A stretch of DNA of 64,000 nucleotides from Effrenium voratum (taxonomy: Eukaryota; Sar; Dinophyceae; Suessiales; Symbiodiniaceae): contig CAUJNA010000472.1 of the NCBI GenBank assembly GCA_963377175.1, positions 158,494 through 222,493 of the forward strand, read 5' to 3'. Below the pieces are notes generated by a model. That model was given only the letters and a program-made list of their open reading frames with translations. It was not told where the DNA came from and made no database searches. Positions 31,637-42,300 of the stretch are shown here, piece after piece. Position 1 is the stretch's first letter, and the number at the start of each line of letters is the position of its first letter. The translations under genes and the position numbers were made by a program.

Positions 31637-32966
31637 TCACACTACCTGTAGCTGCACTCCTGTACGACACCTCGCTCCCCAAAGCCGAAGTGAAGAATCC
31701 GCAGTTGTTGCATATTGCTCTGGAATTGCTCGAACATTCCCTTTTCCTTCAGCTTGCCGTTTCCAGCATTCGTTCTTCCAATGACCAGGCTTCCCGCAAT
31801 AATTGCAAACTCCTGGTTTTCCTCCTCCTTTCAGGCCTCCGCTACTCTTGCCTCCTTTGCCTTTCTGATCCTTTCCTTTTCCCCTTTTTGGTTGTATCCT
31901 CCTTTTCCTTTCTTGCCATCTCCTTTTCCTCCTCCTTTCCTGCCTTTGTTCCGTTTTGCTCCTTTGCCTTCGCCTCCTCTCTGATCCCATGAGTACTGGC
32001 CAACCCTATTTGCTCCTTGGTCGACATCCATAAGCAATATTTCTTCCTGGCGATAAGGGTTGGTCGAAGAGGCCATGCTGTTTGACTCAGTCCAAACTTG
32101 CGAATAAGTTGCGCTCTCCGTGACGCGGACCTGCAGCTGCGAGCGTAAGGGGTTCTAGAGTGTTGTTCAAAATGGTTAAAAGCTTCAAGTGAAGCTGTAG
32201 GTTGTACCACTGCATGCTTCATACTGCCTGACCAAATCTTCATAACCAACAAGCTGTTCATGAAGAGACTTGGTTTGTCAAACCTCGCGAAGTTCGACAA
32301 CTCCTTGGCTAAGGCCAAAGGCCAAAGACCTCATGCGCTGATGCGGCTCCATTTCTTTGAAAAGGACGCCCAAACCTTCATACCCATTTCTGCTGTCCTC
32401 AAATTGCTTCAAGAGTGCCAAGGGCCGTCCCCTCAACAAACTGCAAAGCACATTGAAAAGCTTTACGATCTGTCCCGAGTATCCTCGGCCATGGAAGATA
32501 TCCTAGGAGAATCCACAGAGCTCGCGACTGTCTGAATGTCGGACACATAGACCGAGTCGATTGCTGCAAGTCAGTTTACCAGCTCCTCTTCCCTGTTCTG
32601 CGGCTTCCACGCCTCCGGGGCTTTCAAATGCTTCGCCCAAGATTCTGCATCTGAGCGACCTCTGGACAGCGCATTGTCCACTGCACTTGCGCTCGTCGCA
32701 GCAGCACGCAAGGCTGTCTCCAACCTGCAATCATAGGCCCTGTAAGCTTCCTGCAAAGCTTGCCTCAAGCGCTGCAGGCTGCCTCGTTCACTGCAGCACA
32801 GGATGAACAATATTCTAAGCTCGGCGTGTTCAATCCTCCTCTTCCTGTCTGACTTTAAAGCCGCCGTGTGGACATGGTGGCGTGAACAACCAACACCTTG
32901 CCAAACATTACCCGCCCCGCTTCTTCGAAGGGCCTTGAGACAAACCACTGGAGAGCCTGCGCACAT
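31637..32966 (-). pseudogene. Gag-like region with CCHC zinc knuckle
   Basis: Minus-strand pieces: ETALRAAATSASAVDNALSR and KHLKAPEAWKPQNREEELVN (32700-32575, capsid-like start), AKELSNFARFDKPSLFMNSL (about 32310-32250), a Lys/Gly-rich basic stretch (31990-31800), then VCNYCGKPGHWKNECW (about 31800-31750), a textbook CX2CX4HX4C knuckle. Pieces occupy different frames. This is the 5' part of the same decayed retroelement as the RT at 27-29 kb. Confidence 0.65.
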
Positions 32967-33331
32967 ACCTCCAGACCTTGCAAAGCTTATGCACTGTCAT
33001 TGCTCTGCCCTTTTCTCTATCATCTCTGCGTATAAATAATCAGGCGTATCTCCTGCCCCGGGTCATGGCCGAGGCCCTGCTTCATGCCTGTGAGGCTAGT
33101 CGTCCGCGCATCGCATTGCGCGCTTGTGGCATTGTTTTACTAAGGATACTTGGGCTGGTACACAATTTCTGAAGACTCTGAAACCGTTTTCGTTCATTAG
33201 GAAACAGCGTTGAAACAAACTGGCAACAACCGCTTGCAAGTCTCTCCTGCTGCGCAGAAAAACAAGTGCGCCCAATGCCCGCCCACCTCTGCCCGAAGTT
33301 GGCGCAGCAAGATGCTTGCGAAGCTCTTAGA

Positions 33332-33419
33332 CCCCACCTCTCCCAACTTCAACGTTGCGTCACGTCACGCCCTACCTTGCTGCAAACTTCAGCGCAACAT
33401 TGAAATTGGGGGGCCGGGG
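33332..33419. repeat. Inverted-repeat hairpin element 1
   Basis: Arms 33332-33359 and 33393-33419 are complementary around AACTTCAACGTTGCG / CGCAACATTGAAATT with a C-rich/G-rich outer part; the loop is about 33 nt. It shares its arm consensus with the hairpin at 35480-35580. Confidence 0.65.
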
Positions 33420-33776
33420 GAAGAGCGACGTCCGCGAGACTGCCAGCGCCAACGTTGACTGAGACAATACGAGCCAGCAGGCGACGCGATGGCGCCGAGC
33501 GCGTTTTTTTTGATTGTTGAGGCAACACGCTCGCGCACGCGCGAACCAACACGCGCGCAGATTCTGCAGCGACACGTCCGTTTTGGACCAATTGTCAAAG
33601 CTGCGCTTACACGCGCAAACCCCGCCTAAACTTCCCAAGCAACGGGCTTTGTGGCGGAACACACACGTCTTTGGCCGACTGTTCAGACTTCCTGCGGGAC
33701 AAATTCTATGGCAGGCAGACTGTCACACAAGACTGCGCTTGTGCACACACAAACCCCGCTCAAAACCTCCGGAGTC

Positions 33777-34225
33777 CAGGAAACGACCTCGTCCTGCGAA
33801 GGATTCAAGACCTAAAACGCTGCGCGCAGGCGTGTGGCTGCAACATAACGACCCCTGGATATGCTTGCAAAATGCCCCGCAGCTGCGTTTCTGCAAGGCG
33901 AGCTAAGAAAAACAGGGAAAAAAAGGGAAGCCAGCCAAACCCACAAACCCAGCCAGAAGCCAGCCACAACCAGCCAAACCCAGCCAGAAGCCAGCCACAA
34001 CCAGCCAGGAAGCCAGCCACAACCAAGCCAAACCCAGAAGCAAAAGCCAGCCGCCCAACCAGAAGCCGCCAAAAGCCAGCCAAAAGTCAGCCAGGGGTTT
34101 CCTTTCAGGGGGCTTGCCTGGCAGAAACAAAGGCGCAGCTGTGGGGCATTTTGCAAAACCGCATATCTAGGCAGCGTTTCAGGTTTCGAACCCTTCGCAG
34201 GACGAGGTCGTTTCCTGGACGGACG
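33777..34225. repeat. Fold-back element with CCAGCCA minisatellite in the loop
   Basis: Arm 33777-33903 (starting CCAGGAAACGACCTCGTCCT) and arm 34110-34225 are inverted copies of one another. The matching blocks include AAAATGCCCCGCAGCTGCG and TTCTGC(A/C)AGGC, and the left arm has an extra stretch of about 35 nt. Between them (33945-34090) lie tandem CCAGCCACAAC / CCAGCCAAAAC units. No coding potential is visible. It has the shape of a Foldback/MITE-like transposon. Confidence 0.75.
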
Positions 34226-35120
34226 AGTGCCAGGAGCCTACCAGGTGGAATAGAATGAAACCCCCTCTAAAGAGAGAGGTGCGATGTTCTATGTTCGCTC
34301 TTTCGCGCGGCGCAGTCTGCGGCTATCGCTGTTCGCGCAGTTCGCGCAGTTCGCTGCTGCTCCGTGCTGCGCATTATTGATCCAATGTTGCGCCATCGTT
34401 GCTTCAAGACAATTCAATTTTCCCTCAAGAATGGCGCTGCCGCCACCTGCCCGGCATCAAAGCCACCCTGCCGCGCCACCTGCCCGGCAACGCTGCGAGG
34501 ACTCGAGGCGAAATTTTCCCGAAATTTTCGAGGGAATGTCTCGCTCACCAATGCACGCCATGCATACTCTCTCTGTTATTTGTGAAATCTAAAACCGCTC
34601 ACAGCGCATCTTCAGAGGTTATTATTCAGCAAATGTGGATTCTGCGAAAATGTGTTGGTTTTGCGCGGTGCGGCCACAGCCCTTCTGCTTGCACTTCTGC
34701 AAGGGTTTTCCGCCTGCTTCAATATGCAGGCAAAACGGGTCCTAGTCGCATTCTGTGCGTCTCGGAAGTTTAAGTTGCCCGGGCTTAAAGTGCTGTTTCT
34801 GGCTTGTAAGTGCGTTTCTGTTGCGGAGCTTTGTGGCTCGAAAAGCATGATAAATGCTTTCTAAGCGCAACGGTAACTCAGAGCAGAAGGGTGGTTTTCT
34901 TGGCCTCATTTGCTGCATGTGAGCCTTGGGTTGCGTCTCCGTCAATCCTCCGGCAACAGGATTGCTGTGCTGGGTTAGGGCCGCAGATAGGCCTCGTACA
35001 CTGGAGGCCTGTGTGGCGATTTTCACGCGGCCCGAGATTCAGGGCCGCTCGTGTGGCGTCCGGCGCAGCGCGAGAATGTGGAGCTGGGCCGCAGTTTGCC
35101 TGCAGTCGGGCATCGTCGCA

Positions 35121-35370
35121 ATTCTAGTCGTTATTCTAGTCGTTATTCTAATCGTTTTGTAGTCGTTATTCTAGTCGTGAATTCGGAAGCCTCAAGCGTT
35201 TCCTAGTCGGTAATCCAAAAAAATATTGAGAGATAAGAAAGGCATTTTCCTTTCAAGCCAGAGCCAGTTCATGAATAATTGTGTTTTACGTGGTTTCGTG
35301 GAATTACGACTAGAATAACGACTAGAATAACGACTAGAATAACGACTAGATGACGACTAGATAACGATTA
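35121..35370. mobile_element. MITE-like element with tandem-repeat inverted termini
   Basis: Left arm 35121-35184 is made of TTATTCTAGTCG units; right arm 35301-35370 is made of the reverse complement CGACTAGAATAA. The centre (about 115 bp) is AT-rich with no coding motif. Total about 250 bp. Internal subterminal repeats in long inverted arms are typical of Foldback-type elements. Confidence 0.7.
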
Positions 35371-35479
35371 AAGAAAGCGTCAGAACCACGCGCCGAGCAC
35401 AGTTGGCTCCCGTGCGTTGTTGGCGAGTCTTGAGGCGCTGTGGCAGGCGAGGGTGGTTGACAAGTCTAGTCTTGAGCCC

Positions 35480-35580
35480 CCCGCTCCCCGAATTTCAATG
35501 TTGTGTCTCAGGCGAGTGTAAGGCGAGTGTAAAAGTTGCCTTCGCACGTGTTCCATGCAACATTGAAAGTCGGGGGTGGA
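35480..35580. repeat. Inverted-repeat hairpin element 2
   Basis: Arms CCCCGAATTTCAATGTTG (35486-35503) and CAACATTGAAAGTCGGGGG (35558-35576) pair around a loop of about 54 nt. Same arm family as 33332-33419, different loop. Confidence 0.65.
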
Positions 35581-35679
35581 GGGGGGGGCGGTGGCGCGTG
35601 TTCCAACACGCGCGTGGGTCTTGCAATTTCTAGTGAAGGGAGAACGTTCAATGACAACCTCTCTTTGCCCGGGCCAAGT

Positions 35680-36050
35680 TTTGGGTCTGTAGCTAAATGC
35701 AAAAACGTCGCCGCTGCAGCAGGGGCCTCCACGGTACTTCAGCTGCCGGCTTCCGGAACTTGCGTAACGCAAAAGGACGAATGGGGAAGATCAAGCTTTT
35801 CCCCACGCCTGAGTACACCAGCAAGCAAGCCTCGGACCCCGTGGTGCCCCTGGTGCCATGCACGGGCATCTTCCTTGGGCCCAGCAAGTCGGGCAAAACT
35901 GTGGCGCTCATCAGTCTCATCCTGGAGCAGTACAAGGGCGTGTTTGAGCGGATCTACGTTTTCAGCCCAAGCGTCAACATCGATGATGGCTGGATCCCCG
36001 TCAAGAAGTACATCGAGCAGGACCTGGGGGTGAACACGGAGCGTGAGCAG
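35680..36050 (+). pseudogene. Polinton/PLV-type packaging ATPase, truncated
   Basis: The plus-strand frame gives GIFLGPSKSGKTVALISLIL (Walker A GPSKSGKT at about 35876-35900), then ERIYVFSPSVNIDDGWIPVK and DLGVNTEREQ, after which similarity stops. This matches the N-terminal half of the A32/FtsK-HerA-like genome-packaging ATPases of Polintons, virophages and polinton-like viruses (P-loop followed by VYVFS...). Walker B and the rest are missing: the frame runs into a tRNA-like sequence and a stop at 36125. It lies upstream of the fibre gene on the same strand. Confidence 0.6.
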
Positions 36051-36149
36051 GCTGTTTCTGGCCTTGTATGGGCGCAGGCGCTCCCCGAGGATCCCTCCAG
36101 TCTTCTTGAGTGGCGCAGTGGTTGACGTGTTGAGCCCCGTACCCAACTC

Positions 36150-36240
36150 GCCGTCCGGGCAGGAATCGAGCCGCGTGGAGTAAGAAGCGCTCAGTTCCTT
36201 GACCGACGCCTTAGCCACTGGACTAAGGCGTCGGCGAAAA
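36150..36240 (-). ncRNA. Degenerate tRNA-like sequence
   Basis: The minus strand has TTAGTCCAGTGGCTAAGGCG (D-loop/A-box-like, TRGYNNARNNGG pattern) and GGCTCGATTCC (B-box, 10 of 11 to consensus) at correct spacing, plus a partly pairing acceptor (GCCGACG with GGACGGC, 5 of 7). A perfect 10-bp inverted repeat GACGCCTTAG/CTAAGGCGTC overlaps the D arm. The anticodon arm does not fold well. It could be a decayed tRNA gene of the virus-like element or a SINE head that broke the ATPase gene. Confidence 0.35.
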
Positions 36241-36251
36241 CATATGTAAAC

Positions 36252-38335
36252 ATGTTTGAAGGACCTGTCACCGGCAACATCCCGGAGGTCCTGGACAACG
36301 GAGAGGTAACTGACGGCACGCACGTCACCGCAGGGCAGCTGGCCCTGGCTCTGACGCCCTACGCGCAAGTAACGGACCTGGCGGTGAACACGGCAGCCTC
36401 CGGCAACAACGCAGCGGCCATCCAGTCCCTGGACGACCGGGTCACCGCAGAGCTGGCCTCAAAGCTGGACAGCAGCGCGCTGGCGCCGGCAATTGCGCCT
36501 CTTGCCACGGCGGCGGCCCTGGCCACCACGGACGGACAGGTGGCCGCGCACGGAAGCAGCATCGCAGCGCTGCAGAGCTCGCTGACCACGGGTCTCTCCA
36601 ACAAGGCAGACCAGTCGGCCTTCGACGTGCTGGAGGGCGTGGTGGCCACGAAGAGCACCCCGGACGGCGTGGACCTGAAGCTGTCCAACTACAGCACCAC
36701 GGCGGCCATGAACGGATCCATCGCCTCGGCCAACAACGCCACGCTGGCCACGGTGGCGGCCAACTACGGCCTCAAGACGGTGGTGGACCAGCACTCCCTA
36801 GACATAGCGGCGAGGATCACGCCGCTGGAGGTAGACACCAAGGTGGCCAACGCTCTCCTGGGGGCCGTGTCCGCCGCAGCGCTGGCCTCCGAGCTCGCAA
36901 GCAGAGACGCCTCCATCGCGGGGCTGCAGGCCTCCAAGGCGGACGCCAGCGCGCTGACAGCTTACGCCCTGCTCTCGGCCGTCGACACTTCCTCAGAGGT
37001 GGACTCTAAGATAGCAGCGGCCCTCCTAAACGCAGTCACCACGGCAGCCCTGGACGCCGCCCTCGCCGGCAAGGCGGACACCAGCGCGCTGGCCTCCCTG
37101 CTCTCCACGGTGGACGGGTTGGACACTCCACTGGAGGTGGACACCAAGATAGCAAATGCAGTGCTGGGCCTCGCCACCGAGGCCTTCGTCGCAGCGCAGC
37201 TTGCTAGCCGGGACACCGGCATCTCGGCGCTCCAGGCCTCCAAGGCTGACGCGGCGCTGCTGGCCTCATACGCCACGAACGCCGCGCTCTCCGCCAGCGA
37301 GACCACGCTCCAGAGCGCCCTCGACGCAATCCTCGCGGAGCTCGCCGCCCTGCAGCTTCCCGGAGGCGGAGTTGTTAACGCGCCGGCCTGGGCGGGCTTC
37401 ACAACTTGGGAGCTCCTTCGCGGAAGCAACGTCGTTCGCAACCTGCATCTGGAGGCTCCTCTCTCTGCTGCGCTGGCCAACGGCGACGACACGCTGAGCA
37501 TCACGGCAGACTGCTACTCCGTCGCAGCGGCGGACGCGGCCCTCGCGGCTGCGCTGCTGGCCTACTACACCTCCTCACAAGTGGACACTCTGTTGGCCGA
37601 CTACCGAACCGGAACGGCGCAGGACACGGAGACGACCAGCGCCATCACGGCCGCGCTGCTGGCCTACTACACCGCGGCGCAGGTAGACGCGCTGTTGGGA
37701 GACTACCGCACGGCGAGCGCGCAGGACACGCAGACGCAAGCCGCCATCGCGGGCGCGCTGCTGGCCTACCGGACGGGCCCGGACCAGGACGTGTTCACAA
37801 CCAACCAAATCACCTCGGCGCTGGTGGCGTACCGCTCAGCCGCCGACCAGGACACGGCAACGGCCTCAAGCATCGCCGCCGCCCTGCTCAGCTACTACAC
37901 CATCGCACAAGTGGACGGTCTCCTTGCCAACAAGCTCGGAGTCACGGAGGCGGCCTCGGCCCTGCAAATAGCCGTGCGCTTTCCGGACGACGGAGGGGCC
38001 GACGAGGTGGTGGCCGCCATAGGAGAGCAGATCCTGGCCCCCACAGACGTCTCACTCTCAAACTGGACGGTTCGCCCCAGCAGCGGCTGCAGCGTGGTCC
38101 TGGCCACGCACACCGCGGGAGTGAGCGTGGACGGCTACACTCTGACCCTGGCGGCGAACCCGTGGAACATTGTGCGCACCTACAACTTGACGCCCGGCCG
38201 AGAGCTCCTCTTCGCCTGCCGCTACCGGCTCGGCACGGCCTCTAACTTCGTGGCGTACATGTCCGAGGCCGACAACGTCTACGACCCATTGTACGGCAGC
38301 TTCGCGGGAGACGAGGGCGCCTGGAGCACGGCCAA
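36252..38335 (+). pseudogene. Tail-fibre-like gene of PLV-like element, 5' part (split by retrotransposon)
   Basis: An open frame of about 695 codons from ATG 36252 to the retrotransposon edge. It has an Ala/Asp-rich stalk with repeated LEVDTKIANAVLG / ASRDxxIxxLQASKADA units (residues 60-420), then four YYTxxQVDxLLxDYR-type repeats (about 37560-37930) like those of phage tail fibres, then a beta-rich module with NPWNIVRTYNLTPGRELLFA. The frame re-enters at 56256 directly after the target duplication. A homologous second module downstream shows where the missing strand belongs. High GC, no introns: viral-type coding. Confidence 0.7.
38331..38335 (+). other. Target site duplication GCCAA, left
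   Basis: GCCAA precedes the TG of the left LTR and recurs at 56251-56255 after the CA of the right LTR. Five-base duplications are typical of Ty1/copia integration. Confidence 0.95.
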
Positions 38336-38684
38336 TGTCAAGAGACGGCAAGGTGACGTCCCGTGGGACGCTGTGCACCGAACCCTCAAGCTTTAATACC
38401 AACCACGTAGAAAGGTGTATACGGACGATGCCGTTATAGCCGAACCCGTGTAAACGTTGTAAGGGAGAAGGAATGATAGTTACAACAGTAGTCCTGACAA
38501 ATGCAGCGCAAGCGAAGTGTTTTCGCTCTCAATGCCGATCACGTATGTATGCAGTCACACATCAGATCTTGAACCTCAATTGTGTCTTGAGCCAAATGGC
38601 GATCAATGGAACTTGGGAAGCAACACCAACAAGGACCTCAGAACAGCTACCCAATTTCGGCACGGGGCCTAGAGGGTTTTAACA
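38336..38684 (-). repeat. LTR (3' LTR in element orientation), 349 bp
   Basis: Plus-strand TGTCAAGAGACGG...GGGTTTTAACA, so on the coding strand TGTTAAAACC...TTGACA with TG/CA ends. By eye it is identical to the other LTR (55939-56250) over all 312 shared positions, and it has 37 extra bases at 38507-38543 that include a small hairpin (AGCGAA/TTCGCT). Contains the near-palindrome CGTCCCGTGGGACG. Confidence 0.95.
38586..38600 (-). promoter_or_regulatory. Spliced-leader-like sequence in 3' LTR
   Basis: The coding strand reads GCCATTTGGCTCAAG, which equals the last 16 bases of the conserved dinoflagellate spliced leader except for one missing T. The same block is at 56152-56166 in the other LTR. 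It lies about 84 nt from the LTR start in sense direction. Confidence 0.6.
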
Positions 38685-38694
38685 TCCCCCATTT
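38685..38694 (-). promoter_or_regulatory. Polypurine tract
   Basis: AAATGGGGGA abuts the 3' LTR start (TGTTAAAA) on the coding strand, the expected primer site for plus-strand DNA synthesis. Confidence 0.8.
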
Positions 38695-39309
38695 GGGTCG
38701 CATTGTTCATCATGCGGTCCAAACACCACAAAACGTTCCACTGGCCACGGCTTCAACTACGAAATCGTGTCGTGCATTCTTTTACTTGCTATCACTACAC
38801 CGTTCATTCGCTGTGAAACATGCCGGGTTCGATTGTACGAAAAGTGAAACATTCATCCTCCAATCGAAGCACACATCCATATGCAGGTGTATATAATACA
38901 CTGTGGCCACTTCACTTGACCGCCAGTGAACATTCCAGCTGCCGCATTTGCGCATCGCGCAGCTGTCATCCATAAATGGGTTGGCCGCAAAAGTCCACCA
39001 GACGCGCCCGCTTGTGATCGGTCTGCATATCTCCGGCAAAGAAACATCGGTGAGTAATCAATGCAAATCATAGCCATTCCAGATACCATGGACAATGCAT
39101 AAATAATGAAAAGATATCATCTATAAGGTAATAGTTCCATCCATGAATATCCAGAGCGTCATAGTCATCGGAATATGTAACCATGTACACACCCAATCAT
39201 CTTGGACACATGAATATAAATCATGACATAAGTCGTTCCACCGAAACAGTGTCGATGTGACGCAAGTAACAGATGGGGACTGACCCACATCGTACCGCAA
39301 TCAGCATCT
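38695..39309 (-). other. 3' untranslated part of the retrotransposon
   Basis: About 615 bp with no open frame of note, AT-richer than the ORFs, lying between the ORF2 stop and the PPT. It contains one copy of the element's recurrent 12-mer (39276-39287, GGGACTGACCCA on the plus strand). Confidence 0.6.
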
Positions 39310-42300
39310 TCACGAAGCATACCTGTCCCCAATGGACAGCCTATGGGTACGTCGGCGGAACTCCTCGTCCAAGTTCTTCTGGGCTTCTCGTGCCCGGACA
39401 CACTTCTTGTTGTAGTCCTCTGGCAACCAGTGCCCTTTCCGAAGGCACCAATCCAGCAGGGGTGTGTCGCATTTGTTCGGGTCGACGGCCGAGATGATGG
39501 CGCTCACGTTGACCGTGTAACCATGTTTGCCAAGGTTCAGGCCATCCCTCACGAATGATATATACTTACAGTTGAAAGCTAGTGCAAAACATCTGAAAAT
39601 AATATCACCCACCGGGTGCACTCGGTCCTTGACCAGGAGCTTCATTTCTTCCTTGGTGACATCGAGGATTCTCGCTGCAATCCACAGCTTGTAGAATGTG
39701 TATAGTCCCTCGCATTTGCACACCATCATACGAATATATTCGTCACGCTCCTCAACCGATCGGAAGGCTCTTGTCCGAACATTCTCCGACTGAGAAATCT
39801 TCGTTATTGTTGATGGCAATAGTATACCTTCCTGATCGTGCTCAGTGATGTTGGGGTACCTCTTGAAATCATTGTGGTAAGGGCAGCCCTCTCTCCCCTC
39901 GAGCTTGGCATTCATCGTTCTCTCCTCACCACCCTCGAACATCCCCCACATCTTGGACATCTGGAGTGCGATAAATCCTGCCATGTACTGAGCCTCACGC
40001 GGCTCGTCAAGGCAGATCGCCATCCGTTGGGAACTTATAATGTCCCGTGACGCCAGATCGGTGTCGCGGTAATGCCAACCGCTGTCTTCTTCTTCTGACG
40101 CATAGCCGGATGTATATCCTTGCGTGTCCATGTCGTCATCTTCTCCCGGAACTTCCTCCGCTTCGTCTTCATCCTCCTGTGCTGCCGCATCGTGGTTAGC
40201 TTCTTCCTGTGCACGCCTGGCATCTCCAGAGACGTTGGGGTTTTGGTTGTCCTCCTCGTCTTCGCATTCCAGGCATAAGCAGAAGCAGGTGGGGATCGCG
40301 GTCGCACATGATGGACATATCCGGCACCTCAGTCCTTCCCATGTCTCGTCATTCAGGATGACGACTTTGCTGATTTCGTCCCGGACCTCGTTGACCTGTG
40401 CATTGAACTCTTCCATCTTGTTGATTCGATAGAGTTCGCAGGCACGATTAACCATGTCAACGATGTAGTGCAGATTATCGGCACCTGTCTCAGTCTCCGG
40501 CATCCTCTCGCTGATCTTTGCGACGTTCTGGAGGAACATCGCAGCCGACTCTTGGGAAGAGTTGACAAAGCCAGGGCAGATCTCGTTCTCCACACACTTC
40601 GAGTACGCCCTCTTGATGTCAGCGTACTCCAGGCGCTTCCCTCCGTTGCTTTTGCCAATCCAAATGGACTTGACCTCATAGAACGGGATCACGTCAAAGA
40701 CCATGAAAGTCCCATTAGCCGCGACTCCAGCCCCATACCGCGCGAGGGTTGCACTGGGAATATAGATGATCGCAATCGGATCCCCTCTCCTCACGTTCCG
40801 TAGCGTTGTCTTCGTCGCCACGTTCATCTCATCCCATGGAGCAAACGCCCCGAAGTGCAGTGCTAGCCTGTTGCCGCCATCGATTCCGCCGGGGACTAAC
40901 CCACAGCGTACGATGCTTGGCAGGTTTTCCACATACGTCACATGGAATGCTCCTCCGAGAGAATCACCCATTCTTGCGGAATACCTATTCGCCAGTGCGG
41001 ATGAGCTCATGAATCCAAAATCACTGTGACCGGTTGTGACTCGGATGCACCAAGGTCTGTACCATCCATCGCATCTGTTGAACATCCTGTCGATGTCGTC
41101 CCGATCCACGCCAGCTTCGGTCATTTCCTCCCTGGCTGCCCTCGTGTCGTTCGGGTTCATGATGCTCGGAAACCTTGCTGCCAAAACCTGGAATCTCGAT
41201 TTTCTGCTTCCGGATTCCTGCCACTTGATCACCTCCATGATGCCCATGTATCGTTTCGCTCTCGTGGTGTATGGTGGGAATATGTCGTTGTTCCGGTCGT
41301 CAATGACAGCATCAATGTCGACCCATCCACCCTCGTCGCACCTGAAAGCACTTCCTCGGCAATTGCCGATCTTGTGTCGAAGGACTCTGCATAGGTCGTG
41401 AGATAGCTGGTTTGCTTGGTCCCTTGTAGTAAATACCGAGCGATCATCACCAATCCTGCATAGTGGAGCACCGTCGAAAGGAGCAATGCAGAAGTTGACA
41501 CTCTTGCCAAGTTGCATCACGTCCACTTGCTCAAGGATTGCACCTTTGGGAAAGTATTTGGGGTCAACGATGGACGCATACGCCCATGGCAAGTGCACAT
41601 CACTCACATCGCCATACTTCGGGATGTAGCACGGGATGGTGTCGCATCCCATCTCAAGCGTCTTCTTGAATGTCCTGTTGTCCCCGCACGGGTTGTAGGT
41701 GAGGTCGACGCCACCACATTGTAGCTCTCCTCCCTCAGCCGTGTCAGCCATCTCCACCAAATTAATAGTGTAGCTGTACATCTCAATTGTTTCTTTCCCT
41801 GCTTGTCCCCCTTTCTTTCTTTCCTTGGACGTTGATGAGGACGGTTCCTCCGTATCCCCCATGTCTTCATCAGATGAAACAGGGTCACTGCTGAGTAGCT
41901 CACGGAGCACCTTCATCGCCTTCTCATTTCCAGCAGCCTCCTCAATGTCCTTGCAGTCGCCGTCGTGGGCCAGGTTCGCGCACTTCTTGCAGATCCCCAT
42001 ATCTCCCATGCACTTCTCCATTGACTCCAGGAATCCTAGTGCCGCTCTCCGCCCGTCGATCACTCGCTGCTTCTTGTCTTCCTTCTCAGCATTGGTTTGA
42101 GAACTCCGACTCGGGTCTGGTGCTTGACCAAGACCCTCATCTTCGCCCTCCGTGGCCTTTCTCTTGGAACCTTGTGCAGAGGGCTCGGTGATCAGGGATC
42201 GTGGATGTCTGGGCTTGACCTTGTTCATGATGTCAAGCACCTCCTTCGTGGGCACGCCGAGCTGTGCGGACGGTCTGTTCCGCTTTCTGTTCTGGCCCGT

